From assembly GCF_005484965.1 (NCBI RefSeq), contig NZ_CP034036.1:372001-436000 (forward strand): a stretch of DNA of 64,000 bases. The letters run 5' to 3'. Below are positions 26,441-33,555 of this stretch, in pieces. The position numbers and the translations under genes were made by a program. How positions within the stretch are numbered: the first letter of the stretch is position 1; each line of letters begins with the position of its first letter. The stretch is from Brenneria nigrifluens DSM 30175 = ATCC 13028. Lineage in GTDB: Bacteria > Pseudomonadota > Gammaproteobacteria > Enterobacterales > Enterobacteriaceae. A model generated the notes under the pieces. That model saw nothing but the letters and a program-made list of their open reading frames with translations. It ran no database searches and had not been told where the DNA came from.

Positions 26441-27943
26441 TTACGCGCGGTTTTTAAAGGTCTGAATAATACTTTTCCCCTGCATAATAACCACCAGCAG
26501 AAAAAGCGCGGCCAGAAAGGCGGATATCGGCCGTTCGACGAATGCCGTCCAGTCGCCGTCCGATTTGATCAGTGAAGACAGCAGGCTCTTTTCAAACATC
26601 GGCCCGAGCACCATGCCTAAAATAACCGGCGCGATGGGATAGTGATATTTCTGCAAATAGTAGCCGATAACCCCCATAACCAGCATCACGACCACCGAGG
26701 CCATCGAATTATTCATGGCGAAGGCGCCGACGATGCTGAAGACGATCACCACGGGGTAGATAATATCCTTATTAACGGATATCAGCCTTTTCAGAAAATT
26801 GACCACAATCAGCGCCAGCGGCAGCAGGGCCAGGTTGGCGATAAAAAACAGCATAAAGATGGCGTACAGCTTTTCAGGGTGAAAGATAAACAGCGAAGGG
26901 CCCGGCTGCATATCTTTCATATACAGCACGCCGATAACAATCGCCGCCACCGAATCGCCGGGAATGCCGAATACCAGGGTGGGAATATAGCTGCCCGCCA
27001 GGCTGGCGTTGTTGCTTGACGAGGCATTGATCACCGCCTCCTCCGAGCCTTTACCGTATTTTTCCGGGTTGCGGGAGAATTTTTTTGCCACGGCGTAGGA
27101 GATCCAGGCGGCAATATCCGCTCCGGCGCCGGGCAGCACGCCAATCAGCGTGCCGATGGCGCTGCTGCGCGCAATGCCGAGCCGGTTTTTCTTCAGCGCC
27201 GGGAAAATACCGGCGAGGATATTGAGAGAGGACTTTTCCGCGGCGTGAGCGGGATGGTTTACCGGCGCGGCGCCGTTGCGGCTGGCGTAATATTCAATGG
27301 CGTTGGCGATGGCGAACATGCCGATCATCGCCGGGATAAAGCTGATCCCTTCCAGTAAGGATACCTGGCCGAAGGTGAAGCGCGGCTGTCCGGTAAACTC
27401 ATCGTAACCGATGGTGGCCAACGCCAGCCCCAGTAGCAGCGCCAGCAGGCTTTTAACGATATATTGTCCGGCGATCAGCGTGGAGCAGCTTAGCCCCAGC
27501 AGGGCCAGCCAGGCGTATTCGAACGAGCTGAATTTTAAGGCGAACGACGCCAGTAACGGGGAGGCGAAGGTTAAGACGACGGCGCCGATAATGCCGCCGA
27601 TCACCGAGGTGCTTAACCCCAGTCCGAGAACGTAATTGGTTTTTCCCTGCTGGCTGAGGGCATAGCTGTCGTCCACGTAGGCCGCGGATGCCGGCGTTCC
27701 GGGAATGCGCAGCAGGACGCCGGGAATATCGCCGGCATAGATGGTGGAGGCGCCGACGGAGATCATCATCGCCAGCGCGGGGATCGGATCCATAAAAAAA
27801 GTAAAGGGAACCAGCAATGCCACGGCCATGGTGGCGGTGAGTCCGGGTATCGCCCCCACGAACAGGCCGAACAGCCCGGCGGCCAGAATAGCGATGATGG
27901 CGCTGAGGGTAATATATTCACTGGCGTTAATCAGGATATCCAT
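26441..27943 (-). CDS. TctA-family large permease of a tripartite tricarboxylate transporter
   Basis: A 500-aa inner-membrane protein with about 11-12 hydrophobic segments, the large subunit of TTT transporters (usual length about 500). Family signatures are LFGLFVGAIPGLTATMAVAL near residues 23-42, GVLLRIPGTPASAAYVDDSY and GVLPGAGADIAAWISYAVAK. Such systems import carboxylates with a soluble binding protein and an ion gradient; the substrate here is unknown. It is the last gene of a minus-strand operon with TctB- and TctC-like genes, a DapA-family lyase and an HTH-kinase, which suggests uptake and breakdown of a sugar-acid-like compound (inference). Confidence 0.92.
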   Translation of the reverse strand: MDILINASEYITLSAIIAILAAGLFGLFVGAIPGLTATMAVALLVPFTFFMDPIPALAMMISVGASTIYAGDIPGVLLRIPGTPASAAYVDDSYALSQQGKTNYVLGLGLSTSVIGGIIGAVVLTFASPLLASFALKFSSFEYAWLALLGLSCSTLIAGQYIVKSLLALLLGLALATIGYDEFTGQPRFTFGQVSLLEGISFIPAMIGMFAIANAIEYYASRNGAAPVNHPAHAAEKSSLNILAGIFPALKKNRLGIARSSAIGTLIGVLPGAGADIAAWISYAVAKKFSRNPEKYGKGSEEAVINASSSNNASLAGSYIPTLVFGIPGDSVAAIVIGVLYMKDMQPGPSLFIFHPEKLYAIFMLFFIANLALLPLALIVVNFLKRLISVNKDIIYPVVIVFSIVGAFAMNNSMASVVVMLVMGVIGYYLQKYHYPIAPVILGMVLGPMFEKSLLSSLIKSDGDWTAFVERPISAFLAALFLLVVIMQGKSIIQTFKNRA

Positions 27944-27955
27944 TAACTGGCTCCA

Positions 27956-28399
27956 TTAAAAAAGCGTGCCGGACGGTAATGGCACCAACAGTATTGTCGA
28001 AAAAAGATAATAAATACCGGCTGCAAGACCGACGGCGACGACGGAGGCGAGAATTTTGTTATTTTTCAGAAACAGCAGCAGCAGGCCGACCATGATGACG
28101 CTGGCGGTCAGGATAAACCCGAGTAATTCGACGCAATAAATATAGAAAACCACCACCGCCACCAGCAGGGCGACGCTGGCGATATCCTGCCAGCCGGTGA
28201 CGCCCGGCTGATTTTTTACTTTTCCGCGCCAGACGGCGATAAGATCCAACGCGGACAGCAGCACGATAAGGCAGCCGATGATGGCTGGCATGAAACCGGC
28301 GCCGAAAGAGCGGATATCCCCCAGCGCGATATAGGAATAAAGAAAAATACCGCCCCCGAAGAGTAAAAACAGCAGCGGCAGCGCTAACGCTAATCTCAT
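27956..28399 (-). CDS. TctB-family small membrane subunit of the TTT transporter
   Basis: A 147-aa protein with four hydrophobic segments (residues about 3-23, 33-52, 75-95 and a long C-terminal pair). This is the usual size and topology of TctB subunits, whose sequences are poorly conserved. The identification rests on position between the TctC- and TctA-like genes and on the hydrophobic pattern. It is 12 bp from the permease gene. No individual motif is diagnostic. Confidence 0.85.
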   Translation of the reverse strand: MRLALALPLLFLLFGGGIFLYSYIALGDIRSFGAGFMPAIIGCLIVLLSALDLIAVWRGKVKNQPGVTGWQDIASVALLVAVVVFYIYCVELLGFILTASVIMVGLLLLFLKNNKILASVVAVGLAAGIYYLFSTILLVPLPSGTLF

Positions 28400-28436
28400 G
28401 GCGTATCAGGTGTTATTTGCATAACACCCGCCTGTT

Positions 28437-29384
28437 TTATTTATCGGTGGAGAGCAGTTCGCCAAAACGGGCATCTTCCTGGCGCATAAACTGATACAGA
28501 GCGTCGTCGTATAACGCGCCGACCTCAAAGCCTTGGTTATTGGCGAATTTCTGTAACTCCCCGGACTCATAGACCTTTTTCATCGCTGCGGTCAGCGTGG
28601 TCTGAATGTCGGTGGGAAGTCCCTTGGGCGCGGCCAGCACATTCCAGGTGGTGAGTGACCAGTCGTAAGGCGTGGCCTGTTTAAACAGCGGGATACTGGC
28701 GTACAGTTCGGAAGGCTGGGCGGACATAATGGCCAGATGGCGCACCATGCCGGCGTCGACCATGCCCTTGGCTTCGCCGGGCGAAGAGGTGACGAAATCG
28801 ACCCCGCCGGAGACCAGTTCCTGTAAAGCGCCGCTGGCGCCCTGCGACGGAATAAACCTTACGGCATCCTCCGGCAGGCCGGCGCTCTTCAGCATGCCCA
28901 GGGTGTTGAGGTGCCAGACCGATTTAAGCCCGCTGCCGGAAGCGCGCAGTTTGCCGGGCTGCTGTTTGATCGCCTCGATCAGCTGATTGGCGTCCTGGTA
29001 CGGCGAATCCTTGGCGACCTGAAGCCCGCCGTAAATCACCGCCAGCCGGCTTATCGGCGTGTAATCCTGATAGCTGAGCTCGGCCATCTTCTGGTGGTGC
29101 ATCATGGCGATCTCCACCGTTACGATGCCGAGCGTATAGCCGTCGGGCCTGGCGCGCTTGATGGCGTCATGGCCCACGACGCCGCTGCCGCCGGTACGGT
29201 TGACCACGTTGACATTGACGCCCAGCTCTTTTTGCAGTCCGGAAGCAACCAGACGGGCCACGGTATCGGTGTTTCCGCCGGCGCTCCAGGGCACGATAAT
29301 GGTGATGGGTTTTTCCGGCCATGCGGCGAAAGCCGAGCTGGATATCAGCAGGGTGGCTAAGGAGGTTAACCGGATCATATTCAT
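28437..29384 (-). CDS. TctC/Bug-family periplasmic solute-binding protein
   Basis: A 315-aa extracytoplasmic receptor of the TTT system. Residues 1-20 form a Sec signal peptide ending SSSAFAA. The mature N-terminus WPEKPITIIVPWSAGGNTDT with VNRTGGSGVVGHDAIKRA is the classic Bug signature: the PWSAGG loop and GGSG contact the ligand carboxylate. AAGGAA lies about 8 bp before the start. It is transcribed after the DapA-like gene and before tctB. Ligand specificity cannot be read from sequence. Confidence 0.92.
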   Translation of the reverse strand: MNMIRLTSLATLLISSSAFAAWPEKPITIIVPWSAGGNTDTVARLVASGLQKELGVNVNVVNRTGGSGVVGHDAIKRARPDGYTLGIVTVEIAMMHHQKMAELSYQDYTPISRLAVIYGGLQVAKDSPYQDANQLIEAIKQQPGKLRASGSGLKSVWHLNTLGMLKSAGLPEDAVRFIPSQGASGALQELVSGGVDFVTSSPGEAKGMVDAGMVRHLAIMSAQPSELYASIPLFKQATPYDWSLTTWNVLAAPKGLPTDIQTTLTAAMKKVYESGELQKFANNQGFEVGALYDDALYQFMRQEDARFGELLSTDK

Positions 29385-29425
29385 GTGATGGTTCCTTCTT
29401 GTCGGGGTATGAGGCGTAAATTTGT

Positions 29426-30355
29426 TTATCTTATTGATGCTATTTTCTTTTTATAATGCTCGGTGCCGCTGCGAATCTGATCGAGCAGTACGGTTAACGC
29501 CCAGTATTTTTCCAGGACGTTATCTTTGTTGACCCGGCAATGTTCGCTGTCGAAGGTTCCCAGCCGCTGATGGTAGATTTTGGCGTTTTTCGGGTAGCCC
29601 AGCGTCTCCGTTACCGCCGCCAGAGAGAGGAATATCGCCAGTTCCTGCGCCAGCGCCGGATCGCGGGCGTGGTGATGGTAAAGCCAGCCATACAGTTCGG
29701 GATGAAAATTGGTGAACACGCCGCTGAAGCCTTTGGAGCCGGCCTTGATAGCGTCAAAAGCGATGGCCGCGTTGGCGTTGATAATATTGAGCGGCGTGCC
29801 GGCCACCAGTTTCACCCGCCGCGCGACGGTCGGCAGATCGCAGCTGACGTCTTTCAGCACCACAAAACGTCCGCTATCGGCGCAATAGCGCAACTCGTCA
29901 TCGCTCAGCAGGCGGCGGTAGGGCGCCGGGCATTCATACAGCCCGAGCGGCATCGTTTGCGGCAGCGCCGCCAGCAGGCTATGCAGCGTTGCATGGAATG
30001 TCTCGCTGCCCTGATTGCGCGGGTCCAGATGGTTGGTCACCAGCACCAGCGCATCAATGCCGGTTTCGGCCATGGCGCGGAGTTCGGCGATTTGCTCGTT
30101 AAGATCGTCGCTGATATGCCCCGAGGCGATCACCGGAATACGGCCGGCGACCCGTTCCACCACAAAACGCGCCAGCGCCAGGCGCTCCGGCAGGCTGAGA
30201 AACTGCATTTCGCTTGACTGACAGACGGCGAACAGCGCGTCGACGCCTTGCTCAAGATACCAGTCGATCAGTTTTGCCAGACCGGGATAATCAATGTCGT
30301 TGCGTGCGGTAAAGGGGGTCAGCATGACCGGAACGATGCCTTCGATTTTTTTCAT
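29426..30355 (-). CDS. DapA/NanA-family lyase or synthase, substrate unknown
   Basis: A 309-aa class I aldolase-type barrel of the dihydrodipicolinate synthase/N-acetylneuraminate lyase superfamily. The Schiff-base lysine is in RFVVLKDVSCD near residue 165, and the catalytic tyrosine in MPLGLYECPAPYRRL near residue 138. At the carboxylate-binding loop the usual G-T-T-G-E is replaced by CQSSEMQF, so it is unlikely to be DapA. Family members split or form 2-keto acids using pyruvate. Placed in an operon with a carboxylate transporter and a sugar kinase, it may cleave a keto-deoxy acid (inference). Confidence 0.85.
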   Translation of the reverse strand: MKKIEGIVPVMLTPFTARNDIDYPGLAKLIDWYLEQGVDALFAVCQSSEMQFLSLPERLALARFVVERVAGRIPVIASGHISDDLNEQIAELRAMAETGIDALVLVTNHLDPRNQGSETFHATLHSLLAALPQTMPLGLYECPAPYRRLLSDDELRYCADSGRFVVLKDVSCDLPTVARRVKLVAGTPLNIINANAAIAFDAIKAGSKGFSGVFTNFHPELYGWLYHHHARDPALAQELAIFLSLAAVTETLGYPKNAKIYHQRLGTFDSEHCRVNKDNVLEKYWALTVLLDQIRSGTEHYKKKIASIR

Positions 30356-30415
30356 TCTTCACTCCTTGCGGCGGATGCGGTGCTTAAAAGCGGAAAGATC
30401 GGAAAACGCCCGCGG

Positions 30416-31627
30416 CTAGCGCTGCGCCAAACGGGCCATGACCTGTTGATGGCGCGGCATATTCGACGCGCCTTCGCGCTCGACCGCCAGGGAAGCGAAC
30501 GCGGCGGCGTAAGTCGCCGCCTGGGCGATGCTCTGGCCGCCGGCGATGGCGGCGGCAAAGGCGCCGTTAAAGGCGTCGCCCGCGCCGGTGGTGTCCACGC
30601 TCAGCGCGGGGAATGCCGGAATATGCCGGAATTGCCCGTCGTCGAGAATCAGGGCGCCGTGCGCGCCCATGGTTATGATGACCCGCGCCGCGCCGAGGGC
30701 GACAATCTTCTGCGCGGCCTGTTTCGCGCTGGCCAAATCGCGCACTTCGATACCGGAAAGCAGCGAGGCTTCGGTTTCATTGGGGGTAATCACGTCGACA
30801 TATTCCAGACAGTTGAGCGCATCGTGGGAATAGGGCGCGGGATTAAGCACCACTTTACTATTTAATGTTTTCGCCAGCTTCATGGCATTAAGCGTGGCGG
30901 CGAAATTATTTTCCAGCTGTAGCAATAATACATTCGAGTCGGCAAGCTCCGGCATAATAGCCGCGACTTCATCATCGGTAATGGTTTTATTGGCGCCGGG
31001 ATAAATGGCAATCATATTTTCGCCATCCTGTTGGGAAACATAAATAATGGCATTCCCGGTCGGTTCGCTATCGGACTGGTAGAGTTTAAAGGAGAGTATT
31101 TCCGAGGAAGAGAGATGATCGTAGGCGAACTGGCTGAATTGATCTTTTCCCACCTTGGCGACAAAATGCACCTTGGCGCCCGCGCGGCTGGCGGCCATAG
31201 CCTGATTGGCGCCTTTCCCGCCGGGGCCGAGCGTGCTGCCCAGCGCCAGCAAAGATTCCCCGCCTTTGGGGAAGCGCGCGACTTTGGCGACGATATCAAC
31301 GTTAAACGAGCCCAGGATACAGACCTTACCTTGCATTTTATTTCCCTTCTTCGGCTGGTTTTTATTTCTTTGCCGGCTTTTAAGCTGGGTTAAAAGTACC
31401 TCGAAATCGCCTCCGGTATCGGCAATGAGTTTTGACTGTAAGCTGCGGCGGATAATAATGGCGCCGCCGTGGCAGCGCTGCACCAGATTTAATCGGGCCA
31501 AGGCATTTAAGTCGCTGCGAATGGTTTCTTTGGATACCGAAAACATATCGGCCAGGCAGTCAACGCCGGCCCGCTCTTTTTTATCCAGATACGCCAGAAT
31601 ATTATTTCTTCGTTCGATGAGAAACAT
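30416..31627 (-). CDS. DeoR-type HTH fused to ribokinase-like PfkB kinase
   Basis: A 403-aa two-domain protein. Residues about 1-60 are a DeoR helix-turn-helix (IERRNNILAYLDKKERAGVD, then VSKETIRSDLNALARLNLVQ and RCHGGAII). A basic linker follows (KSRQRNKNQPKKGNK), then from about residue 98 a full PfkB kinase: ILGSFNVDIVAKVARFPKGG, GPGGKGANQAMAASRAGA and the anion-hole/base motif DTTGAGDAFNGAFAAA. The start at 31627 has GGGAG 6 bp upstream. An internal ATG at 31336, preceded by GAAGGGA, opens exactly at the kinase domain, so a stand-alone kinase may also be made. It could both sense and phosphorylate its sugar. First gene of the TTT operon. Confidence 0.88.
   Translation of the reverse strand: MFLIERRNNILAYLDKKERAGVDCLADMFSVSKETIRSDLNALARLNLVQRCHGGAIIIRRSLQSKLIADTGGDFEVLLTQLKSRQRNKNQPKKGNKMQGKVCILGSFNVDIVAKVARFPKGGESLLALGSTLGPGGKGANQAMAASRAGAKVHFVAKVGKDQFSQFAYDHLSSSEILSFKLYQSDSEPTGNAIIYVSQQDGENMIAIYPGANKTITDDEVAAIMPELADSNVLLLQLENNFAATLNAMKLAKTLNSKVVLNPAPYSHDALNCLEYVDVITPNETEASLLSGIEVRDLASAKQAAQKIVALGAARVIITMGAHGALILDDGQFRHIPAFPALSVDTTGAGDAFNGAFAAAIAGGQSIAQAATYAAAFASLAVEREGASNMPRHQQVMARLAQR
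31334..31350 (-). promoter_or_regulatory. internal ribosome binding site and start at the kinase domain boundary
   Basis: Inside the HTH-kinase gene, GAAGGGAAATAAAATG on the minus strand places a good Shine-Dalgarno sequence about 6-8 bp before ATG 31336. The codons that follow (MQGKVCILGSFNVDIV) are a typical ribokinase N-terminus. It may be the fossil of a former separate gene or an active internal start. Confidence 0.5.
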
Positions 31628-31676
31628 AATCGCTCCCGCCCTTACGGTAAGAGTAAATGAGCCCACCTGGCCAAAA

Positions 31677-31692
31677 AGTGATTGTGATCATA
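31677..31692. promoter_or_regulatory. candidate CRP site upstream of the HTH-kinase/TTT operon
   Basis: AGTGA-TTGTGA-TCATA matches the TGTGA-N6-TCACA core at 8 of 10 positions, centred about 57 bp upstream of the HTH-kinase start codon. This is a plausible activating position for a catabolic operon. The same 270 bp gap must also hold any new promoter for glpG on the other strand. Confidence 0.45.
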
Positions 31693-31897
31693 TGTTGTCA
31701 GGCAAAACGGAAGTAAACAAAAATCGCATGTTATGTTAGCGGGAACGCCGGGTTTTATCTGTGACGTAAAGAATATTTATCAGGATGGCGCGCTAAAGAA
31801 GCGGTACGAAGATGGCGGTGCGATTGTCCTGCCTATTAAAACGAATTTTTATTACTATATTGACCAATCAACTTACTCTATGGTTTGCAACAAGATT

Positions 31898-32728
31898 ATG
31901 ATCCGAGTGATTGCCCTATCCAACCCGCGTCTGGCACAGGCGTTTGTTGATTACATGCAGACGCGGAACGTCCGTCTGGAAATGCGTACCGCCGGGCAGG
32001 AAGCCGAGCTGTGGCTGGCGGACGATCGGCAACTGGACGAGGTGCGGCAGGCGCTGGAAATTTTTCTGCGCGACCCGTTCAATCCGCGCTATCAGGCGGC
32101 GAGCTGGCATACCGGCTCCACCGATTCCGGCATCCGCTATCAACGCTTTTCCTATCTGCAAACGTTGCAGCAGCGGGCGGGGCCGCTGACGTTATCGATC
32201 ATCATTGCCGCCATCGCGGTTTTTTTGCTGATGCAGATTTCGGGTTACGAATCGGTGATGGCGTGGCTGTCCTATCCGGACGCCGGACAGGAATGGCAGC
32301 TGTGGCGCTGGTTCAGCCATGCGTTGCTGCATTTTTCCCTACTGCATATTCTGTTCAATCTGATGTGGTGGTGGTATCTGGGCGGGCCGGTGGAGAAAGT
32401 TCTGGGCACCGGTAAACTGTTGATGATTACCCTGATTTCCTCAGTGGCGAGCGGCTGGGCGCAGTCCTGGTTCAGCGGGGTTCACTTCGGTGGATTGTCC
32501 GGGGTTGTTTATGCTTTGATGGGATATGTCTGGCTGCGTGGGGAAAGGGAGCCCGAAGGCCGTTTATTTATGCCGCGTAGTCTGATGGCTTTTGCCGTGC
32601 TGTGGCTGATAGCCGGATATTTCGATATTTTGGGTATGTCGATAGCCAATGCGGCGCATGTGGCGGGATTAGTCGTCGGGTTATTGATGGCCTTTTGGGA
32701 TACTTACAATAAAACCGATACCCGGTAA
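31898..32728 (+). CDS. glpG: rhomboid intramembrane serine protease GlpG
   Basis: A 276-aa rhomboid, the same length as E. coli GlpG. The N-terminal cytosolic domain (about 1-90) is followed by six transmembrane helices. The catalytic Ser is in FGGLSGVVYALMGYVWLRGE and the His in ANAAHVAGLVVGLLMAF; HFSLLHILFNLMWWWYLGG holds the conserved His-Asn of the oxyanion region. The start at 31898 (MIRVIALSNPRLAQAF) gives the family length, although the ribosome binding site is weak and the frame is open to 31733. It is cut off from glpE by the TTT operon and must now use another promoter with glpR 23 bp downstream. Confidence 0.95.
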   Translation: MIRVIALSNPRLAQAFVDYMQTRNVRLEMRTAGQEAELWLADDRQLDEVRQALEIFLRDPFNPRYQAASWHTGSTDSGIRYQRFSYLQTLQQRAGPLTLSIIIAAIAVFLLMQISGYESVMAWLSYPDAGQEWQLWRWFSHALLHFSLLHILFNLMWWWYLGGPVEKVLGTGKLLMITLISSVASGWAQSWFSGVHFGGLSGVVYALMGYVWLRGEREPEGRLFMPRSLMAFAVLWLIAGYFDILGMSIANAAHVAGLVVGLLMAFWDTYNKTDTR

Positions 32729-32751
32729 AGCCGGGCGCTTAGGGGATTAAC

Positions 32752-33510
32752 GTGAAGCAAACACAACGGCATGAGGGCATCATTGAACTGGTGCGTCGTC
32801 AGGGGTATGTCAGTACCGAAGAGCTGGTGGAACATTTTGCGGTGAGTCCGCAAACCATTCGCCGGGATCTGAACGAGTTGGCGGAACAGAATAAAATCCA
32901 TCGCCATCATGGCGGCGCGGCCTTGCCTTCAAGTTCGGTTAATACCGCTTATAATGACCGTAAAATGATGTGGTCGGAAGAGAAAGCCCGCATCGCCCGC
33001 AAGGTCGCCAGCCAGATCCCGGATGGCGCGACGCTGTTTATCGATATAGGCACCACACCCGAAGCCGTCGCCCATGCGCTGATGCAGCACAAAAATCTGC
33101 GCGTGGTGACCAATAACCTGAATGTGGCGACGCTGCTGACGGCCAAGGAGGATTTTCGCTTGATCCTCGCCGGCGGGGAAGTGCGTAGCCGCGACGGCGG
33201 CATTATGGGCGAGGCGACCCTGGATTTTATTTCTCAGTTTCGTCTGGATTTCGGTATTTTGGGTATCAGCGGCATTGACATGGACGGTTCATTGCTGGAG
33301 TTTGACTACCATGAAGTACGAACCAAGCGGGCAATCATTGAAAATTCCCGTTGTGTCATGCTGGTGACGGATCATTCTAAATTTGGTCGCAATGCCATGG
33401 TAAACCTGGGCAATATGGATTTGATCGATTATCTTTTTACCGATCAACTACCACCACCCAGCGTGCTGAAAATCATTGAACAATATAAGGTGCAGTTGGA
33501 GTTGTGCTGA
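32752..33510 (+). CDS. glpR: glycerol-3-phosphate regulon repressor GlpR
   Basis: A 252-aa DeoR-family repressor, the same length as E. coli GlpR, released from DNA by glycerol-3-phosphate. HTH: KQTQRHEGIIELVRRQGYVS, then SPQTIRRDLNELAEQNKIHR. Sensor domain: FIDIGTTPEAVAHAL, VTNNLNVATLL and MLVTDHSKFGRNAMVNLGNM. It would act on glpD through the operator-like site at 18886. It follows glpG by 23 bp and precedes malP by only 45 bp; the rtc and malT genes found here in E. coli are absent. Confidence 0.96.
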   Translation: MKQTQRHEGIIELVRRQGYVSTEELVEHFAVSPQTIRRDLNELAEQNKIHRHHGGAALPSSSVNTAYNDRKMMWSEEKARIARKVASQIPDGATLFIDIGTTPEAVAHALMQHKNLRVVTNNLNVATLLTAKEDFRLILAGGEVRSRDGGIMGEATLDFISQFRLDFGILGISGIDMDGSLLEFDYHEVRTKRAIIENSRCVMLVTDHSKFGRNAMVNLGNMDLIDYLFTDQLPPPSVLKIIEQYKVQLELC

Positions 33511-33555
33511 TCCAGGCGTGCCTTTTTCCGTGATGGACTAGAGGGGATAGGCGCC

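Noticed and set aside
33541..33550. GAGGGGAT as a MalT box before malP
   Set aside because: A single short match at the position of the malP ribosome binding site; no paired boxes are present.
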